From the NCBI RefSeq assembly GCF_013394305.1, contig NZ_AP019810.1, positions 1,805,501 through 1,869,500 of the forward strand: a stretch of DNA of 64,000 nucleotides. Direction: 5' to 3'. Positions 7,632-17,434 of the stretch are shown one piece after another. How positions within the stretch are numbered: the first letter of the stretch is position 1; each line of letters starts with the position of its first letter. This DNA is from Enterococcus mundtii. GTDB taxonomy: Bacteria; Bacillota; Bacilli; Lactobacillales; Enterococcaceae. A program made the position numbers and the translations under genes. The notes under the pieces were generated by a model that saw nothing but the letters and a program-made list of their open reading frames with translations, did no database searches and was not told the DNA's origin.

Positions 7632-7979
7632 ATGGAATTAACGATTAACGGAAAAGAATACAAGTTTATTTTTGGATTTGGTTTTATCCAAGAAATGAAC
7701 CGTAGATATTCAGTGGTAGAGCAAGGTATGACAATGAAGCTGGGGCTAGATTCTACTTTAATCAATTTCTTTAATGAGGAAATCGAAACACTGATTGAAA
7801 TGTTAAAAGTAGCAAACGCAACAGAGTCACCACGAGTAGCTGAAAAAGATTTGATTGCCTTGGTTGGTGAAATGGGCTCAGAAAAATTATTCGATCTAGT
7901 TCTTGATGAACTAAAAAAGTCGGAATTTACAAAGAAAAAGACAACAACGTTCGAAAACAAAATCAAAAACAGCAAATAG
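7632..7979 (+). CDS. Tail assembly chaperone, short form (gpG-like)
   Basis: A 115-residue protein (MELTINGKEYKFIFGFGFIQEMNRRYS) of the Firmicute tail assembly chaperone type (PF12363-like), lying between the major tail and tape measure genes as in most siphophages. Near the end, codons CTA AAA AAG contain the slippery heptamer A-AAA-AAG at 7913-7919; a -1 slip would extend the protein into the downstream frame. RBS AGGAGG precedes the ATG. Confidence 0.8.
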   Translation: MELTINGKEYKFIFGFGFIQEMNRRYSVVEQGMTMKLGLDSTLINFFNEEIETLIEMLKVANATESPRVAEKDLIALVGEMGSEKLFDLVLDELKKSEFTKKKTTTFENKIKNSK

Positions 7980-8290
7980 AAGAAGATTTTTACACAACTG
8001 TCCAAATAAATTGTCTACGTTATCTTGGGATTTCTGACTTTCTAGACATCGATCGAATGACAATGACGGAATATGAAACAAGGCTTATTGCCTATCGTCT
8101 TAAGAGGTTAGATGAACAAGAGCTTATACATTACCAAGCATGGGCGAATAAGCAAGTCAAAGCTACTAAAAAACGGGGTAAATACGAGGTTCCTTTCTTT
8201 GATACCTTTGAAAAATTCTTTAACAAAGAAAAGCTTGAAAACAAAATCTTGGGCAAGGATGAAAAAACACCTAGATTTGTAAACTCCTGA
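7632..8290 (+). CDS. Tail assembly chaperone, -1 frameshift long form (gpGT-like)
   Basis: Reading back one base at 7919 continues through an open frame (positions congruent to 2 mod 3) with no stop from there to 8290. The extension reads VGIYKEKDNNVRK... then TVQINCLRYLGISDFLDIDRMTMTEYETR, a helical domain typical of the T part of lambda gpGT. The independently open 3' part has ATG at 8057 but no ribosome binding site, supporting frameshift expression. This gives a product of about 219 residues. Frameshift is inferred from the heptamer and frame continuity. Confidence 0.75.
7913..7919 (+). other. Programmed -1 ribosomal slippery heptamer
   Basis: A-AAA-AAG in the zero frame of the chaperone gene fits the X-XXY-YYZ rule and is the classic efficient bacterial slip site (as in dnaX). 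It lies about 60 bases before the zero-frame stop at 7979. Confidence 0.8.
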
Positions 8291-8306
8291 GGAAAGGAGG
8301 AAAACT

Positions 8307-11249
8307 ATGGAATCATTTACAGTCGAAGCAATCCTCTCAGCAGTCGATAAAAATTTTACATCTACAATGAAGGACGCAGACAACTCGATGGGCGGTCTTA
8401 ACGATAACACCAAGAAAACGAATACTTCCATCCTCGACATCGCAAAAGGTGTCGGGGTTTTTAAATTGGTCGATTCGGCAATAGGAGTTGTTACAAACTC
8501 ATTAGGTGGAGCCATTGATCGTTTCGATACATTGAAACAGTATCCAAACATAATGCGGCAACTGGGATATTCAACTGACGAAGTGGACCAATCCATGACT
8601 AAATTAACTGAAGGAATCGACGGTTTGCCAACTACGTTAGACGATATTGTAAAAAATGCACAAAGTTTAACGATGACCACTGGAGATTTAGACAAAGGGA
8701 CAGAATCGGCAATCGCTTTAAACAATGCGTTCTTGGCCAGTGGTGCAAGTTCTGCAGAAGCAAGCAGAGGTCTAACTCAATACACCCAAATGTTGGCTAA
8801 GGGCAAGGTGGACATGCAATCCTGGAACTCTTTAACCGATACTATGGGGCTGTCCTTAGAGCAAGTGGCAAACAGCTTCGGTTTGACAGGTGCGGCTGCA
8901 AAAAATGATTTGTACGATGCGTTAAAAGAAGGAACGATAACATTCGATCAGTTCAACGATAAGATGATTGAAATGTATGGCATTGGGACCGAAGGCGCTG
9001 AGTTGGCTAAAGCTAACTCTAAAGGTGTTGCGACTTCAATTGAAAACTTAAAAACAGCAGTAAAAAACGGAATCGCTGGTATCTTAGAAGAAATCAACCT
9101 GTTGTTAGGTGGAAGCGAGGATTTCAACGCCATTGCCGCTACGATAGACAAAGCAAAACCAGTAATAACTAATGCGTTTATAGCCATTAGGGAAGCCATT
9201 CCACCGGTTATAGAAGTTATAAAACAGCTAACCAATATTCTCAAACCCCTTATGCCCTTGATGGTTGCAGTGGGAGCGGGGTTATTAGCGATGAAGGGAT
9301 ACTTTATAGCTCTTCAGGTTATAGCAACAATAACCAAGATGGTTGGAATGCTTAATACAGCTCTTACTATTCTTTCAACAGTTGGACTAAAAACAACTAT
9401 TGCTATGTTAGCAGGCTTTATGGGACCTGTAGGATGGATAATTGCAGCGATTAGTGCTTTAGTTGCAGCCTTTATTTATCTATGGAGTACTAGTGAAGGA
9501 TTTAGGGATTTTTGGATCGGCTTGTGGGAGAGTATCAAGGAAATAGTTCGTTTTTCTGTAGAAGGAATTAAAAATATTTGGAATGGCATTTCAGAATGGT
9601 TCAAACAAGCTTGGAACGGGACGACTGAATGGTTTAGTGATCTATGGAATAGTATTAAGGATATTTCAGATAAAGCATGGACAACTATACAAAAAGCACC
9701 GGAAAACGCCGCAAATTTCGTCCGAGAAAAATGGAGTGAGCTAACTTCCTTTTTCACCGATTTATGGTCAGATATTACTCAATCGGCGTCTGAAGCATGG
9801 GAAAACATAAAGCAAAGCACCTTAAATATAGTTGATGGGATGATTTCCAGCATCAATAAACAATGGGATAACTTAAAAAATACAGCATCAAGTATTTGGA
9901 AAGCAATAGCTGATCAAATTAAAAGCGCGCTTGATTTTGTATTGAAATATATAGGGCCTTTTGTCTCAAACTTTTCTAAGGTATTTTCTAATATCATCGA
10001 TGCAGTAAAGTCAATTTTTGCCGAAGTGAAAAATATCATCTTAAATGCTTTTGAAATTATCAAAGCATTGATTGCTGCACCATTGCTTTTCATTATCAAC
10101 TTAATTACTGGCGACTTTCAGCAAATGAAAGATGACTTAGACATGATATGGGGAACACTGGTCGAATCGGTACAAAATATTTGGTTGTCGATAAAAAATA
10201 TATTCACCGTATATATCGGGACCATCATAAATAGTGCATTACTATTGTGGGATGGATTCAAACAATCGGTGATTAACATCTGGACTGAGGTTTCTAATCA
10301 AGCAAATATTATCTGGAATCAAGTGAAGTCATTCTTCGCTAATTTATGGATAACCATAAAAGACAATGCCGTACAAATGTGGACAGGGCTGAAGCAATCG
10401 ATTGTTCAAACTTGGGAAGACACTAAAAATAGTGCAATTGAGATCTGGACAAATCTAAAAATATGGTTCTTTGAAACGATTGATACCATCGTCCAAACAA
10501 TTATTAATAGCTGGACTGGACTAAAACAAGGCACAATTGATTTGTTCAATAATACAGTCCAAGGGGCAAAAGATATCTGGAGTTCCTTTAAAGAGTGGAT
10601 AAGTAACTTAGTGACGCAGACAAAGGATGGCGTTGTCCAAGGTTGGGAAAATCTAAAACAAGGGACCATCAACATATTTAATCTTATGGTCAATGGTGTC
10701 CAAGAAATCTGGGATAGACTTGTAAATGCTGTTAACGATACCGTTGGAAAAGTTACTGGATTGTTTGACACGCTTAAAGAAATAAATCTGTGGGAAGCTG
10801 GAAAAGCAATCATGGATAGCTTTCTAGAAGGGCTACAGAATGCTTGGAAAGCAGTTCAAGATTTTGTTGGCGGAATTGGTGATTGGATTCGAGAAAACAA
10901 AGGACCGATACAGTATGATAGAAAACTTTTGATTCCGGCGGGTAATGCGATAATGGAAGGTTTAAACAAAGGTCTCACATCGGGATTTGATGAAGTCCAA
11001 AGTACTGTTGAAAGTATGGCTAGTATTATTACGGATACTTTTGATAATTCACCGGAGATTGATTTAGCTTCCAACCTGCAAAAAGCCAATAGTAGTATCT
11101 CCACTCATGTCGAACATAATGTGAATATGGGTGGTTCAACTAAACCGGCGATATTTAATGTTAATTTAGGTAAACAATCATTCCGTCATTTTGTCGATGA
11201 TATCGCGCAAGCGATGGGCGAAGGTGCAGAAATTAATTTAGAATTTTAG
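8307..11249 (+). CDS. Tape measure protein
   Basis: The longest gene in the tail module, 980 residues. The N-terminal 200 residues carry the TIGR02675-type tape measure domain (LKQYPNIMRQLGYSTDEVDQS..., TTTGDLDKGTESAIALNNAFLASGASSAEASRGLTQY, with MLAKGKVDMQSWNSL). Two or three hydrophobic helices lie around residues 300-395. From about 400 to 830 the sequence is an imperfect repeat of Trp-containing units (WFxDLWNSI, IWNxVKSFF, WxGLKQ) spaced 20-40 residues. The length sets the tail length. GGAAAGGAGG precedes ATG 8307. Confidence 0.92.
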   Translation: MESFTVEAILSAVDKNFTSTMKDADNSMGGLNDNTKKTNTSILDIAKGVGVFKLVDSAIGVVTNSLGGAIDRFDTLKQYPNIMRQLGYSTDEVDQSMTKLTEGIDGLPTTLDDIVKNAQSLTMTTGDLDKGTESAIALNNAFLASGASSAEASRGLTQYTQMLAKGKVDMQSWNSLTDTMGLSLEQVANSFGLTGAAAKNDLYDALKEGTITFDQFNDKMIEMYGIGTEGAELAKANSKGVATSIENLKTAVKNGIAGILEEINLLLGGSEDFNAIAATIDKAKPVITNAFIAIREAIPPVIEVIKQLTNILKPLMPLMVAVGAGLLAMKGYFIALQVIATITKMVGMLNTALTILSTVGLKTTIAMLAGFMGPVGWIIAAISALVAAFIYLWSTSEGFRDFWIGLWESIKEIVRFSVEGIKNIWNGISEWFKQAWNGTTEWFSDLWNSIKDISDKAWTTIQKAPENAANFVREKWSELTSFFTDLWSDITQSASEAWENIKQSTLNIVDGMISSINKQWDNLKNTASSIWKAIADQIKSALDFVLKYIGPFVSNFSKVFSNIIDAVKSIFAEVKNIILNAFEIIKALIAAPLLFIINLITGDFQQMKDDLDMIWGTLVESVQNIWLSIKNIFTVYIGTIINSALLLWDGFKQSVINIWTEVSNQANIIWNQVKSFFANLWITIKDNAVQMWTGLKQSIVQTWEDTKNSAIEIWTNLKIWFFETIDTIVQTIINSWTGLKQGTIDLFNNTVQGAKDIWSSFKEWISNLVTQTKDGVVQGWENLKQGTINIFNLMVNGVQEIWDRLVNAVNDTVGKVTGLFDTLKEINLWEAGKAIMDSFLEGLQNAWKAVQDFVGGIGDWIRENKGPIQYDRKLLIPAGNAIMEGLNKGLTSGFDEVQSTVESMASIITDTFDNSPEIDLASNLQKANSSISTHVEHNVNMGGSTKPAIFNVNLGKQSFRHFVDDIAQAMGEGAEINLEF

Positions 11250-11258
11250 GAGGGAAAT

Positions 11259-12047
11259 ATGGAAAATTGGGAGAATAAGATGTATGGATTTAATGATACA
11301 ACGATTAACCGAGAAAATCCTAACCGCTTCCTTCCTACCTCTGCAATGATGTATGACGGAATGTACTTAGAAGATCTTGTGGAAGGGTATCAAACACTAA
11401 AGGTTGAAGGGAGAGAGATGTTGTCTCTAGAACTTGAGCAACAAGGAATCCAAATCGGCTCAATTATAACGAATCAATCATTACCATCTAGGACAATCTC
11501 TGTTACGTATAGGTTAGTAGATAACAACCCAGAAAAGCTGCAATTCAAATTCAAAGATTTATTGAATTTTTTGTTTCGGACAAAGGATGTAGAGATCAGA
11601 TTTCGAGATGAATGTGATTATTACTACTATGGTCGTTACGCAACGGCAGATAAAGTTGCAGGTGATTCTAATTCCATTATATCTACTTTTACCATCTATT
11701 GCGCAGATCCGTTAAAGTACACACGAGAAGTTGTAACGGATGGTTATATTGGAAATACGATGCGATTTCCAATAACGCCAACCAAGATAAAGGTTACTTT
11801 AGAAAAGAATAATGCTATAAGAATTACAAATGGGGAACAAACAATTAGTGTGACTAATGCAGCGATAAAACCAGGAGATCAATTAGTATTTGATTTTGCG
11901 GATGAAAAACTAATGGTTAACGATGAAGACTGGACATCTGTCATTGATTTAGAATCTGATTTTGAGAATTTTGTTTTGCGACAAGGTCAAAAAGTTGTCT
12001 GCAACAATGGAAAACTTAAAGTTTTTTACAGGGGGGCGACAATTTGA
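11259..12047 (+). CDS. Distal tail protein (Dit)
   Basis: A 262-residue protein of the siphovirus tail-component family (PF05709). The N-terminal half shows the Dit motif LPSRTISVTYRL and the hub strands; the C-terminal half is a galectin-like beta domain. Dit forms the hexameric hub joining tail tube and baseplate. AGGAGGGAAAT precedes ATG 11259, 9 bases after the tape measure stop; its stop overlaps the TTG start of Tal by 4 bases. Confidence 0.85.
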   Translation: MENWENKMYGFNDTTINRENPNRFLPTSAMMYDGMYLEDLVEGYQTLKVEGREMLSLELEQQGIQIGSIITNQSLPSRTISVTYRLVDNNPEKLQFKFKDLLNFLFRTKDVEIRFRDECDYYYYGRYATADKVAGDSNSIISTFTIYCADPLKYTREVVTDGYIGNTMRFPITPTKIKVTLEKNNAIRITNGEQTISVTNAAIKPGDQLVFDFADEKLMVNDEDWTSVIDLESDFENFVLRQGQKVVCNNGKLKVFYRGATI

Positions 12048-14860
12048 GCGAAACAGTCTATTTTTTTGATCATCTACAAAAAATGATTAAAAGAAAAAAC
12101 AAAAATAAACTAATTGAAGTCACTCAAGAAAAGGAAATAACGAAGGATCAAAGTGAGCTAATGAAAGACGTTCTATATGTAACAGTGGCTTACGATAAAG
12201 AAATTGAAGATGCTCGTTTTATGGCGGTTCGTGAAAGCAAATCGTCATTTTCGTTGTATCGAATAATTAAAACAAATGATCCGAAGGAAATGTTGGAATT
12301 CACGGGGATTGGGTTTGCTCCTGATGAGCTAGATGGCTATATTATCAGAGATATTAGGCCAAGTGGACAGCCAGTATCCTTGTTGCTAAATCGGTTAATG
12401 GAATTTACTGATAATAATTGGCGTGTTGAATATGTAGCCCCCACATTACCAGTAATCACTACCAATTTTTACTACGTTTCTGTGCGAGAGGCTTTGAAAG
12501 AACTACAAACATTCGGAATGGAATTTTCTTTTCGTTGTTCTCTAAGCTCACACGGAATTAAAGATAAATGGATTGAAGCGCATAAGCAAATAGGCAAGCA
12601 TTCGAATATGCGGTTTACTTATGGAAGTAAAGCACTCTCTGTTGTAAAAGAAGTTGACAGAAGCTCAATTGCGACTTCTATTATTGGCAGAGGACGTGGA
12701 GAAGAAGTCGGCGATGGTTATGGTCGAAGAATCGAATTTGCGGACATAGAATGGAAAAAATCAAATGGCGCACCTTTAGACAAACCGTTAGGAGAAAATT
12801 GGATTGAAGATCCGGAAGCAACAGTAAAATTTGGTATTCCACAGCCTGATGGAACGATGAGGAAACGAGAAACAGTAGTGATTTTCGATGATATTGAAGA
12901 TCCAACAGAGCTACTACAAAAAACTTATGAGACATTGGAGGATGCTTCTAGACCTTTGGCCCAGTTTAAAGCTGAGGTGACAGGAAGTGATGTCATTGGA
13001 AATACAGTGACGATTCATAGACATGATCGTAATTATCACTATCGTACTAGAATCTTCAAAGTGAGAATTAACCGTTTGTCTGGCCAGACTTCAATCGAGT
13101 TGGGTGACAATTTAACCAAAGATGCACGCAGACAATCAGCGCAGATTTCGAACAGTATTTCTAATCTGGAATCAAATAAGATGACTTTCTACGAATCAAC
13201 CGAAATTGGTAAATTTCAAGATGACATCATGCGTGGCGCAGGGAAAAACGGTGGTTCAATCCTTTTGATGAATGGTCAAGAAACTGGCAAATCAGATGGT
13301 AGAGAGCCTTATCAGATGGTTTTTATGAATGGTAAAAGTATTGATACATCTGACCATTTTTTAGTCATGAACTCAGATGGGATTGGTTTTATCGAAGGTG
13401 ATTTCTGGACCGATGAATTCAAAACTGCATGGACGATTGCGGGTGTGTTTAATGCAAACTTTATTCAAGCAGGAAAAATTAGGGCAGATATCTTTGAAAC
13501 TTCGTTCAACGGTGCTGGTGATCAATTGAGAATGGCTAATGGAATTATCCAAGCCATCAACAATGGCGCAAAAATTATGGAGTTGACGAAAGCTGGTATG
13601 CAATTCTGGAATGATTCGAAATCGTTGGGGAGTATAGGTACCCGCGGAGGTCGTTTAGGTGGTATAGCGTATCCTGATACAGGAGATTACTTAAAAGTTT
13701 CCCTTGATGATGGGGAAGCTATTCTCCTAATGAATAAGCAACCAAGTTCAACGAAAGGTGCTTCTGGAATTGCTATTGATAAAAACGGACAGATTCAATT
13801 TTCGGCCTCTGGTGATCTATGGATACAAGAAGGAATCTTTCACGGTAGAGAAGGAAGATTTGAAAAGCTATATATCGGAGGTAAAGAAGTCATACCAGGT
13901 GGTAGTGGTGGCGGGAATGGCGGTAGTTGGAATGGACAGTATCCACCAGAAATTACTTCGGATCGTGATAAACGCTATTGGCAAATTTGGGCGATGGCGA
14001 TTGGCGCAGGTTTCACACAACAAGCCGCTGCTGCTCTTTTAGGGAACGCTCAGGGAGAATCTGATGCAAACCCTACTGCCGATGAAGGAAATGGTAAACC
14101 AGGATTCGGTTATGGCGTATGGCAGTGGACAGATAGTACAGGGGCGAGTAGTGGTCGTGTATATATGATCAATTTAATGACTCAAGCAGGAATCACTGAA
14201 AATCCTGATACAATCACTGCGCAATTTCAATTGTTAATGTGGCATGCACCAAACGGTCAATGGATTGCGACCAACGCCTATCCTTATACATGGACACAAT
14301 TTATGGGCCTCACAGATATCGCAACCGCAACAAGAGCGTTCGAAAAGAACTTTGAACGACCATTAAATGATCACCCCGAAAGAGTCGGTTGGTCAACTAA
14401 TTGGTACAACCGATTTAAAGATTTATCTATCCCACAATCAGCTGGATATATTACGCCAATTAGCGCACCAGTTCGAGTGACTAGTGAATTTGGTTGGCGT
14501 ACAAGCCCTATCACCAATGCACAAGAATTCCATAATGGCATCGACTTAGTGAATAACAATCCGAATACACCTATCTTTGCTTCGAGTGAAGGAGAGGTCA
14601 TTGTTGCGGGGGCAGAATATTTTAGTTGGTACGGTAATTATGTAGTCATCAGACACTCAGATGGTATTTACACGGGTTACGCCCATTTAAGTCGTGTAGA
14701 CGTTTCTGTGGGGCAAAAGGTTTCGCAAGGACAACAATTAGGATTGATGGGAACAACTGGTCCGTCTACAGGAGAACATCTTCATTTTCAATTTATGGAT
14801 GAATTTTATCCCTCGTCAAACGCTCGATTCCATAATCCGCGTAATTATATTGATTTTTGA
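12044..14860 (+). CDS. Tail-associated lysin (Tal) with lysozyme-like and M23 domains
   Basis: A 938-residue protein starting at TTG 12044 (overlapping the Dit stop as TTGA; GGGGGG before it). The N-terminal 360 residues match the prophage endopeptidase-tail family (PF06605), the baseplate hub trimer. A linker region follows. Residues about 645-790 resemble the phage tail lysozyme domain (PF18013): RYWQIWAMAIGAGFTQQAAAALLGN..., with E672 in AQGESDANP the probable catalytic Glu. Residues about 805-938 are an M23 lysostaphin-type peptidase: H830 and D834 in HNGID, H881, and HLH (H912, H914) for the zinc. The protein presumably cuts both glycan and cross-bridge at the injection site. Confidence 0.9.
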   Translation: MSETVYFFDHLQKMIKRKNKNKLIEVTQEKEITKDQSELMKDVLYVTVAYDKEIEDARFMAVRESKSSFSLYRIIKTNDPKEMLEFTGIGFAPDELDGYIIRDIRPSGQPVSLLLNRLMEFTDNNWRVEYVAPTLPVITTNFYYVSVREALKELQTFGMEFSFRCSLSSHGIKDKWIEAHKQIGKHSNMRFTYGSKALSVVKEVDRSSIATSIIGRGRGEEVGDGYGRRIEFADIEWKKSNGAPLDKPLGENWIEDPEATVKFGIPQPDGTMRKRETVVIFDDIEDPTELLQKTYETLEDASRPLAQFKAEVTGSDVIGNTVTIHRHDRNYHYRTRIFKVRINRLSGQTSIELGDNLTKDARRQSAQISNSISNLESNKMTFYESTEIGKFQDDIMRGAGKNGGSILLMNGQETGKSDGREPYQMVFMNGKSIDTSDHFLVMNSDGIGFIEGDFWTDEFKTAWTIAGVFNANFIQAGKIRADIFETSFNGAGDQLRMANGIIQAINNGAKIMELTKAGMQFWNDSKSLGSIGTRGGRLGGIAYPDTGDYLKVSLDDGEAILLMNKQPSSTKGASGIAIDKNGQIQFSASGDLWIQEGIFHGREGRFEKLYIGGKEVIPGGSGGGNGGSWNGQYPPEITSDRDKRYWQIWAMAIGAGFTQQAAAALLGNAQGESDANPTADEGNGKPGFGYGVWQWTDSTGASSGRVYMINLMTQAGITENPDTITAQFQLLMWHAPNGQWIATNAYPYTWTQFMGLTDIATATRAFEKNFERPLNDHPERVGWSTNWYNRFKDLSIPQSAGYITPISAPVRVTSEFGWRTSPITNAQEFHNGIDLVNNNPNTPIFASSEGEVIVAGAEYFSWYGNYVVIRHSDGIYTGYAHLSRVDVSVGQKVSQGQQLGLMGTTGPSTGEHLHFQFMDEFYPSSNARFHNPRNYIDF

Positions 14861-14871
14861 GGAGGACACAC

Positions 14872-16629
14872 ATGGCAGAGACAAAACATAAACTAATTTT
14901 ATCTACAACAGAATCGAACTACGGGATTAATCTAATCCGCATACGTCAAGGGGATGTGCAAACTCAAAAGCTAGTGGTAGAAATCGTTGAGCATAGTACG
15001 TTAAAAACATTCGATGGCCTAGTGCCGTTTTTCATTAATACAACAAAATTCAGCGAGAACCAACCGGTTGAACAAAAAGTTCAAGAATACAGTCCGTCAC
15101 AAGCAAGGCTGGTTTACACGTTAAGCGAACCGGACTGGCAATGGGGAGGTGAAAACACCGCTCATTTTAGTTTTCGCTCATTAAATGGGGATGGGACGTG
15201 GAGTGAGCAATTCAGCACGCAAGATTTTACTTATCGTGTGATTTCTGGAATAACTAGAAGCAATCTTCGGGATTCAGGTTACGTTTGGACTTTTGAAGAT
15301 CTTCTAAGAAAGTTTAGAGACTACATGAGTCAAGGAGAAAAGGATTGGGAACGATGGATTGAAGCCAATCGAGAGATACTGGAGAGCGTGGATCCTGGCG
15401 GGACGATCATTACTATTCTGAATGATGCTAAAGGTGATTATGACAGTTTATCAGCTCGTTTAGAGGAGATACAGTACAAGATGTTCTCAGTTCCAACAGG
15501 AAGTGATCAAGTCCTTAGCGGATTAGCCGATAATCGCTTCAATCTTCTTACCGGGGAATACGACAAAATTATTCCCTCGAGATTAGAAACAGTGATTAGA
15601 AATGTAAATCCTAAACATTTCAATGTGGCGTTTATTACTGATACACATGTCGAAAAACAAGCTTTAAGTATTGAAGGAATTGATCCGAAAAATTTCGAAC
15701 TGGCAAGACGCTGGAATAGTATTCGACGCTTTCAAGAATTGGGGAAGGTGTGTGATGTATCTGTTTATGGTGGAGATAATGCGAATTGTCATAGTGGACG
15801 AATTCATATTCAAGGGGATGTAACAATCCCTGAAGGAAGGACGCATGCACTATCTCTACAGAAACGATTTGTCGCTTTAGCGACGGTAGGAAAAAAGAAT
15901 GTGATGTTGTGTCGAGGGAATCATGACACCGGAAAAATTCCTTATGCTTGGTACGGGCACAACCCACAAACTTGTTTAAATGGTGCGGATATGAAGAAAT
16001 TGTATAACGGCACTTATGGCGGAAAAATTTTTGAAGAGAAAGGTGTTGCCATCTATCGTATCGACACGGATGATTATAGCGATGCGTTAGATGGAGAGGG
16101 AAATTATATTGAATTCTCTGGTGCTATTCAAAATGGAGCAGTAGGGAAAATCAGTGGCGCTCAGCTAAAAGATTTAGGAGAATTTTTGTTGCATTTAGAC
16201 CGTAGGCATCATGTGTTACTAGTTGGACATATTCCTTTAGAAAATTCTGCGACGGGGGTTTGGAATACAGATGCCTTGCAACAGTTATTAGATGGGTTTA
16301 AGCAGGGGAGCGCTGTCACTATTGATTACGATCAATTGAAAGGGGAGCCAGTTCCTGGTTATACAGGACGGCAAACATTTGATTTTAGTCAAGGAAAGGA
16401 GAGCTGTGGCGGGACAATTATTGGTTATGTTTGCGGACATTGGCACTATGACACAGCGAGGGATTTAGGAACGACAAAAATAATTGTTTGCACTTGTGCC
16501 TTTTCTTCAGATGAGACTGTTTCACCTGAAGATTATTCTGCTTTTTGCCATATAGCTATCGATAAAGATAATCGTAGACTTCGAATAAAGGGAGTAGGTC
16601 GATCGACCGATCGAACATTTACGTATTAG
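14872..16629 (+). CDS. Baseplate upper protein (BppU-N) fused to a metallophosphoesterase
   Basis: Starts at ATG 14872 (GGAGG at 14861, 6-base spacing) rather than the upstream TTG. The first 170 residues resemble the BppU N-terminal domain (PF10651) used to dock baseplate proteins. After a short coiled coil, residues about 250-585 hold a full calcineurin-type metallophosphoesterase signature: D257-x-H259, GGD302-N, GNHD at 349-352, GH453 and GHWH at 522-525. All metal ligands appear intact, so an active phosphodiesterase is expected. Likely a receptor-processing enzyme acting on teichoic acid or another surface phosphodiester; substrate is inference. Confidence 0.85.
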   Translation: MAETKHKLILSTTESNYGINLIRIRQGDVQTQKLVVEIVEHSTLKTFDGLVPFFINTTKFSENQPVEQKVQEYSPSQARLVYTLSEPDWQWGGENTAHFSFRSLNGDGTWSEQFSTQDFTYRVISGITRSNLRDSGYVWTFEDLLRKFRDYMSQGEKDWERWIEANREILESVDPGGTIITILNDAKGDYDSLSARLEEIQYKMFSVPTGSDQVLSGLADNRFNLLTGEYDKIIPSRLETVIRNVNPKHFNVAFITDTHVEKQALSIEGIDPKNFELARRWNSIRRFQELGKVCDVSVYGGDNANCHSGRIHIQGDVTIPEGRTHALSLQKRFVALATVGKKNVMLCRGNHDTGKIPYAWYGHNPQTCLNGADMKKLYNGTYGGKIFEEKGVAIYRIDTDDYSDALDGEGNYIEFSGAIQNGAVGKISGAQLKDLGEFLLHLDRRHHVLLVGHIPLENSATGVWNTDALQQLLDGFKQGSAVTIDYDQLKGEPVPGYTGRQTFDFSQGKESCGGTIIGYVCGHWHYDTARDLGTTKIIVCTCAFSSDETVSPEDYSAFCHIAIDKDNRRLRIKGVGRSTDRTFTY

Positions 16630-16641
16630 GAGGTGAATTTT

Positions 16642-17415
16642 ATGGAATTGACAGACAAGCAAAGAGACAAAGCCATTTTATTTATTTTAGAACAGCTAGC
16701 GATCCACCTAGATGGAGATGAGCAAAATCCACATGCAATTGCGACGGAAATGGGGGCAGGGTTAGCTTCCCCAGAAATTGTTTCCTTAGCAAGGGGGCAT
16801 TTAATTAAAGATAATTACATCGATTTGAAATACCCCTTCTTTGATTTACCCTTCGGTCGATATGCAACAGTATGGAATGGTAGTGGTGGCTGGGATAGCA
16901 TTGATACGCCCGATACAGTTAGCAAAGGGGACTTAATTCAGCTACATGTATTAGGTGAACATGCAGCTAGAAAAGTTTTTTTGGTGATATCAGTTACCAA
17001 TGGATCTATTTGGTACATGAACACAAGCGAAGTTGGCGGTGGAGGCAATTACAATTCGACTGTATGGAAGAATATTAGACAAACGACGATTCTTTGGAAG
17101 GGTGAAGCTGGCATAAATGACGATATGAGACTTGTCGAGAGTACAAGGCGGTTTAGGACGCTAAAAGTAACTGTCTCAGGAATCATCGGACAGACAGTTG
17201 AGATTCCCGCTGTTGATAACCCAGTCCTATCACTTGCAACGGTGGCGAACACAGCAAACGAAGCCTATACCGTGCGAATTAATTTGACCGATATGCAAAA
17301 TCAACGGGTATTAAGAATGACAAAGTGTCGTTTAGTAACGTTTCGACCGACTGGTAATCCAACATTTACTGATGATACAGGTTTTAAAATCACTTCTATT
17401 GAAGGAATCTATTAA
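16642..17415 (+). CDS. Phage baseplate/tail protein of unknown function, 257 aa
   Basis: ATG 16642 is chosen, 6 bases after AGGAGGTG; the in-frame GTG at 16633 lies within that ribosome binding site. The first 60 residues are helical (TDKQRDKAILFILEQLAIHLDGDEQ...), the rest is beta-rich with repeated Gly/Thr/Val strands ending in a Tyr. Lying between two baseplate proteins, it is probably an accessory tail or receptor-binding component. I do not recognise the family. Confidence 0.6.
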   Translation: MELTDKQRDKAILFILEQLAIHLDGDEQNPHAIATEMGAGLASPEIVSLARGHLIKDNYIDLKYPFFDLPFGRYATVWNGSGGWDSIDTPDTVSKGDLIQLHVLGEHAARKVFLVISVTNGSIWYMNTSEVGGGGNYNSTVWKNIRQTTILWKGEAGINDDMRLVESTRRFRTLKVTVSGIIGQTVEIPAVDNPVLSLATVANTANEAYTVRINLTDMQNQRVLRMTKCRLVTFRPTGNPTFTDDTGFKITSIEGIY

Positions 17416-17434
17416 AATTAAGGACGGTGAGTAG

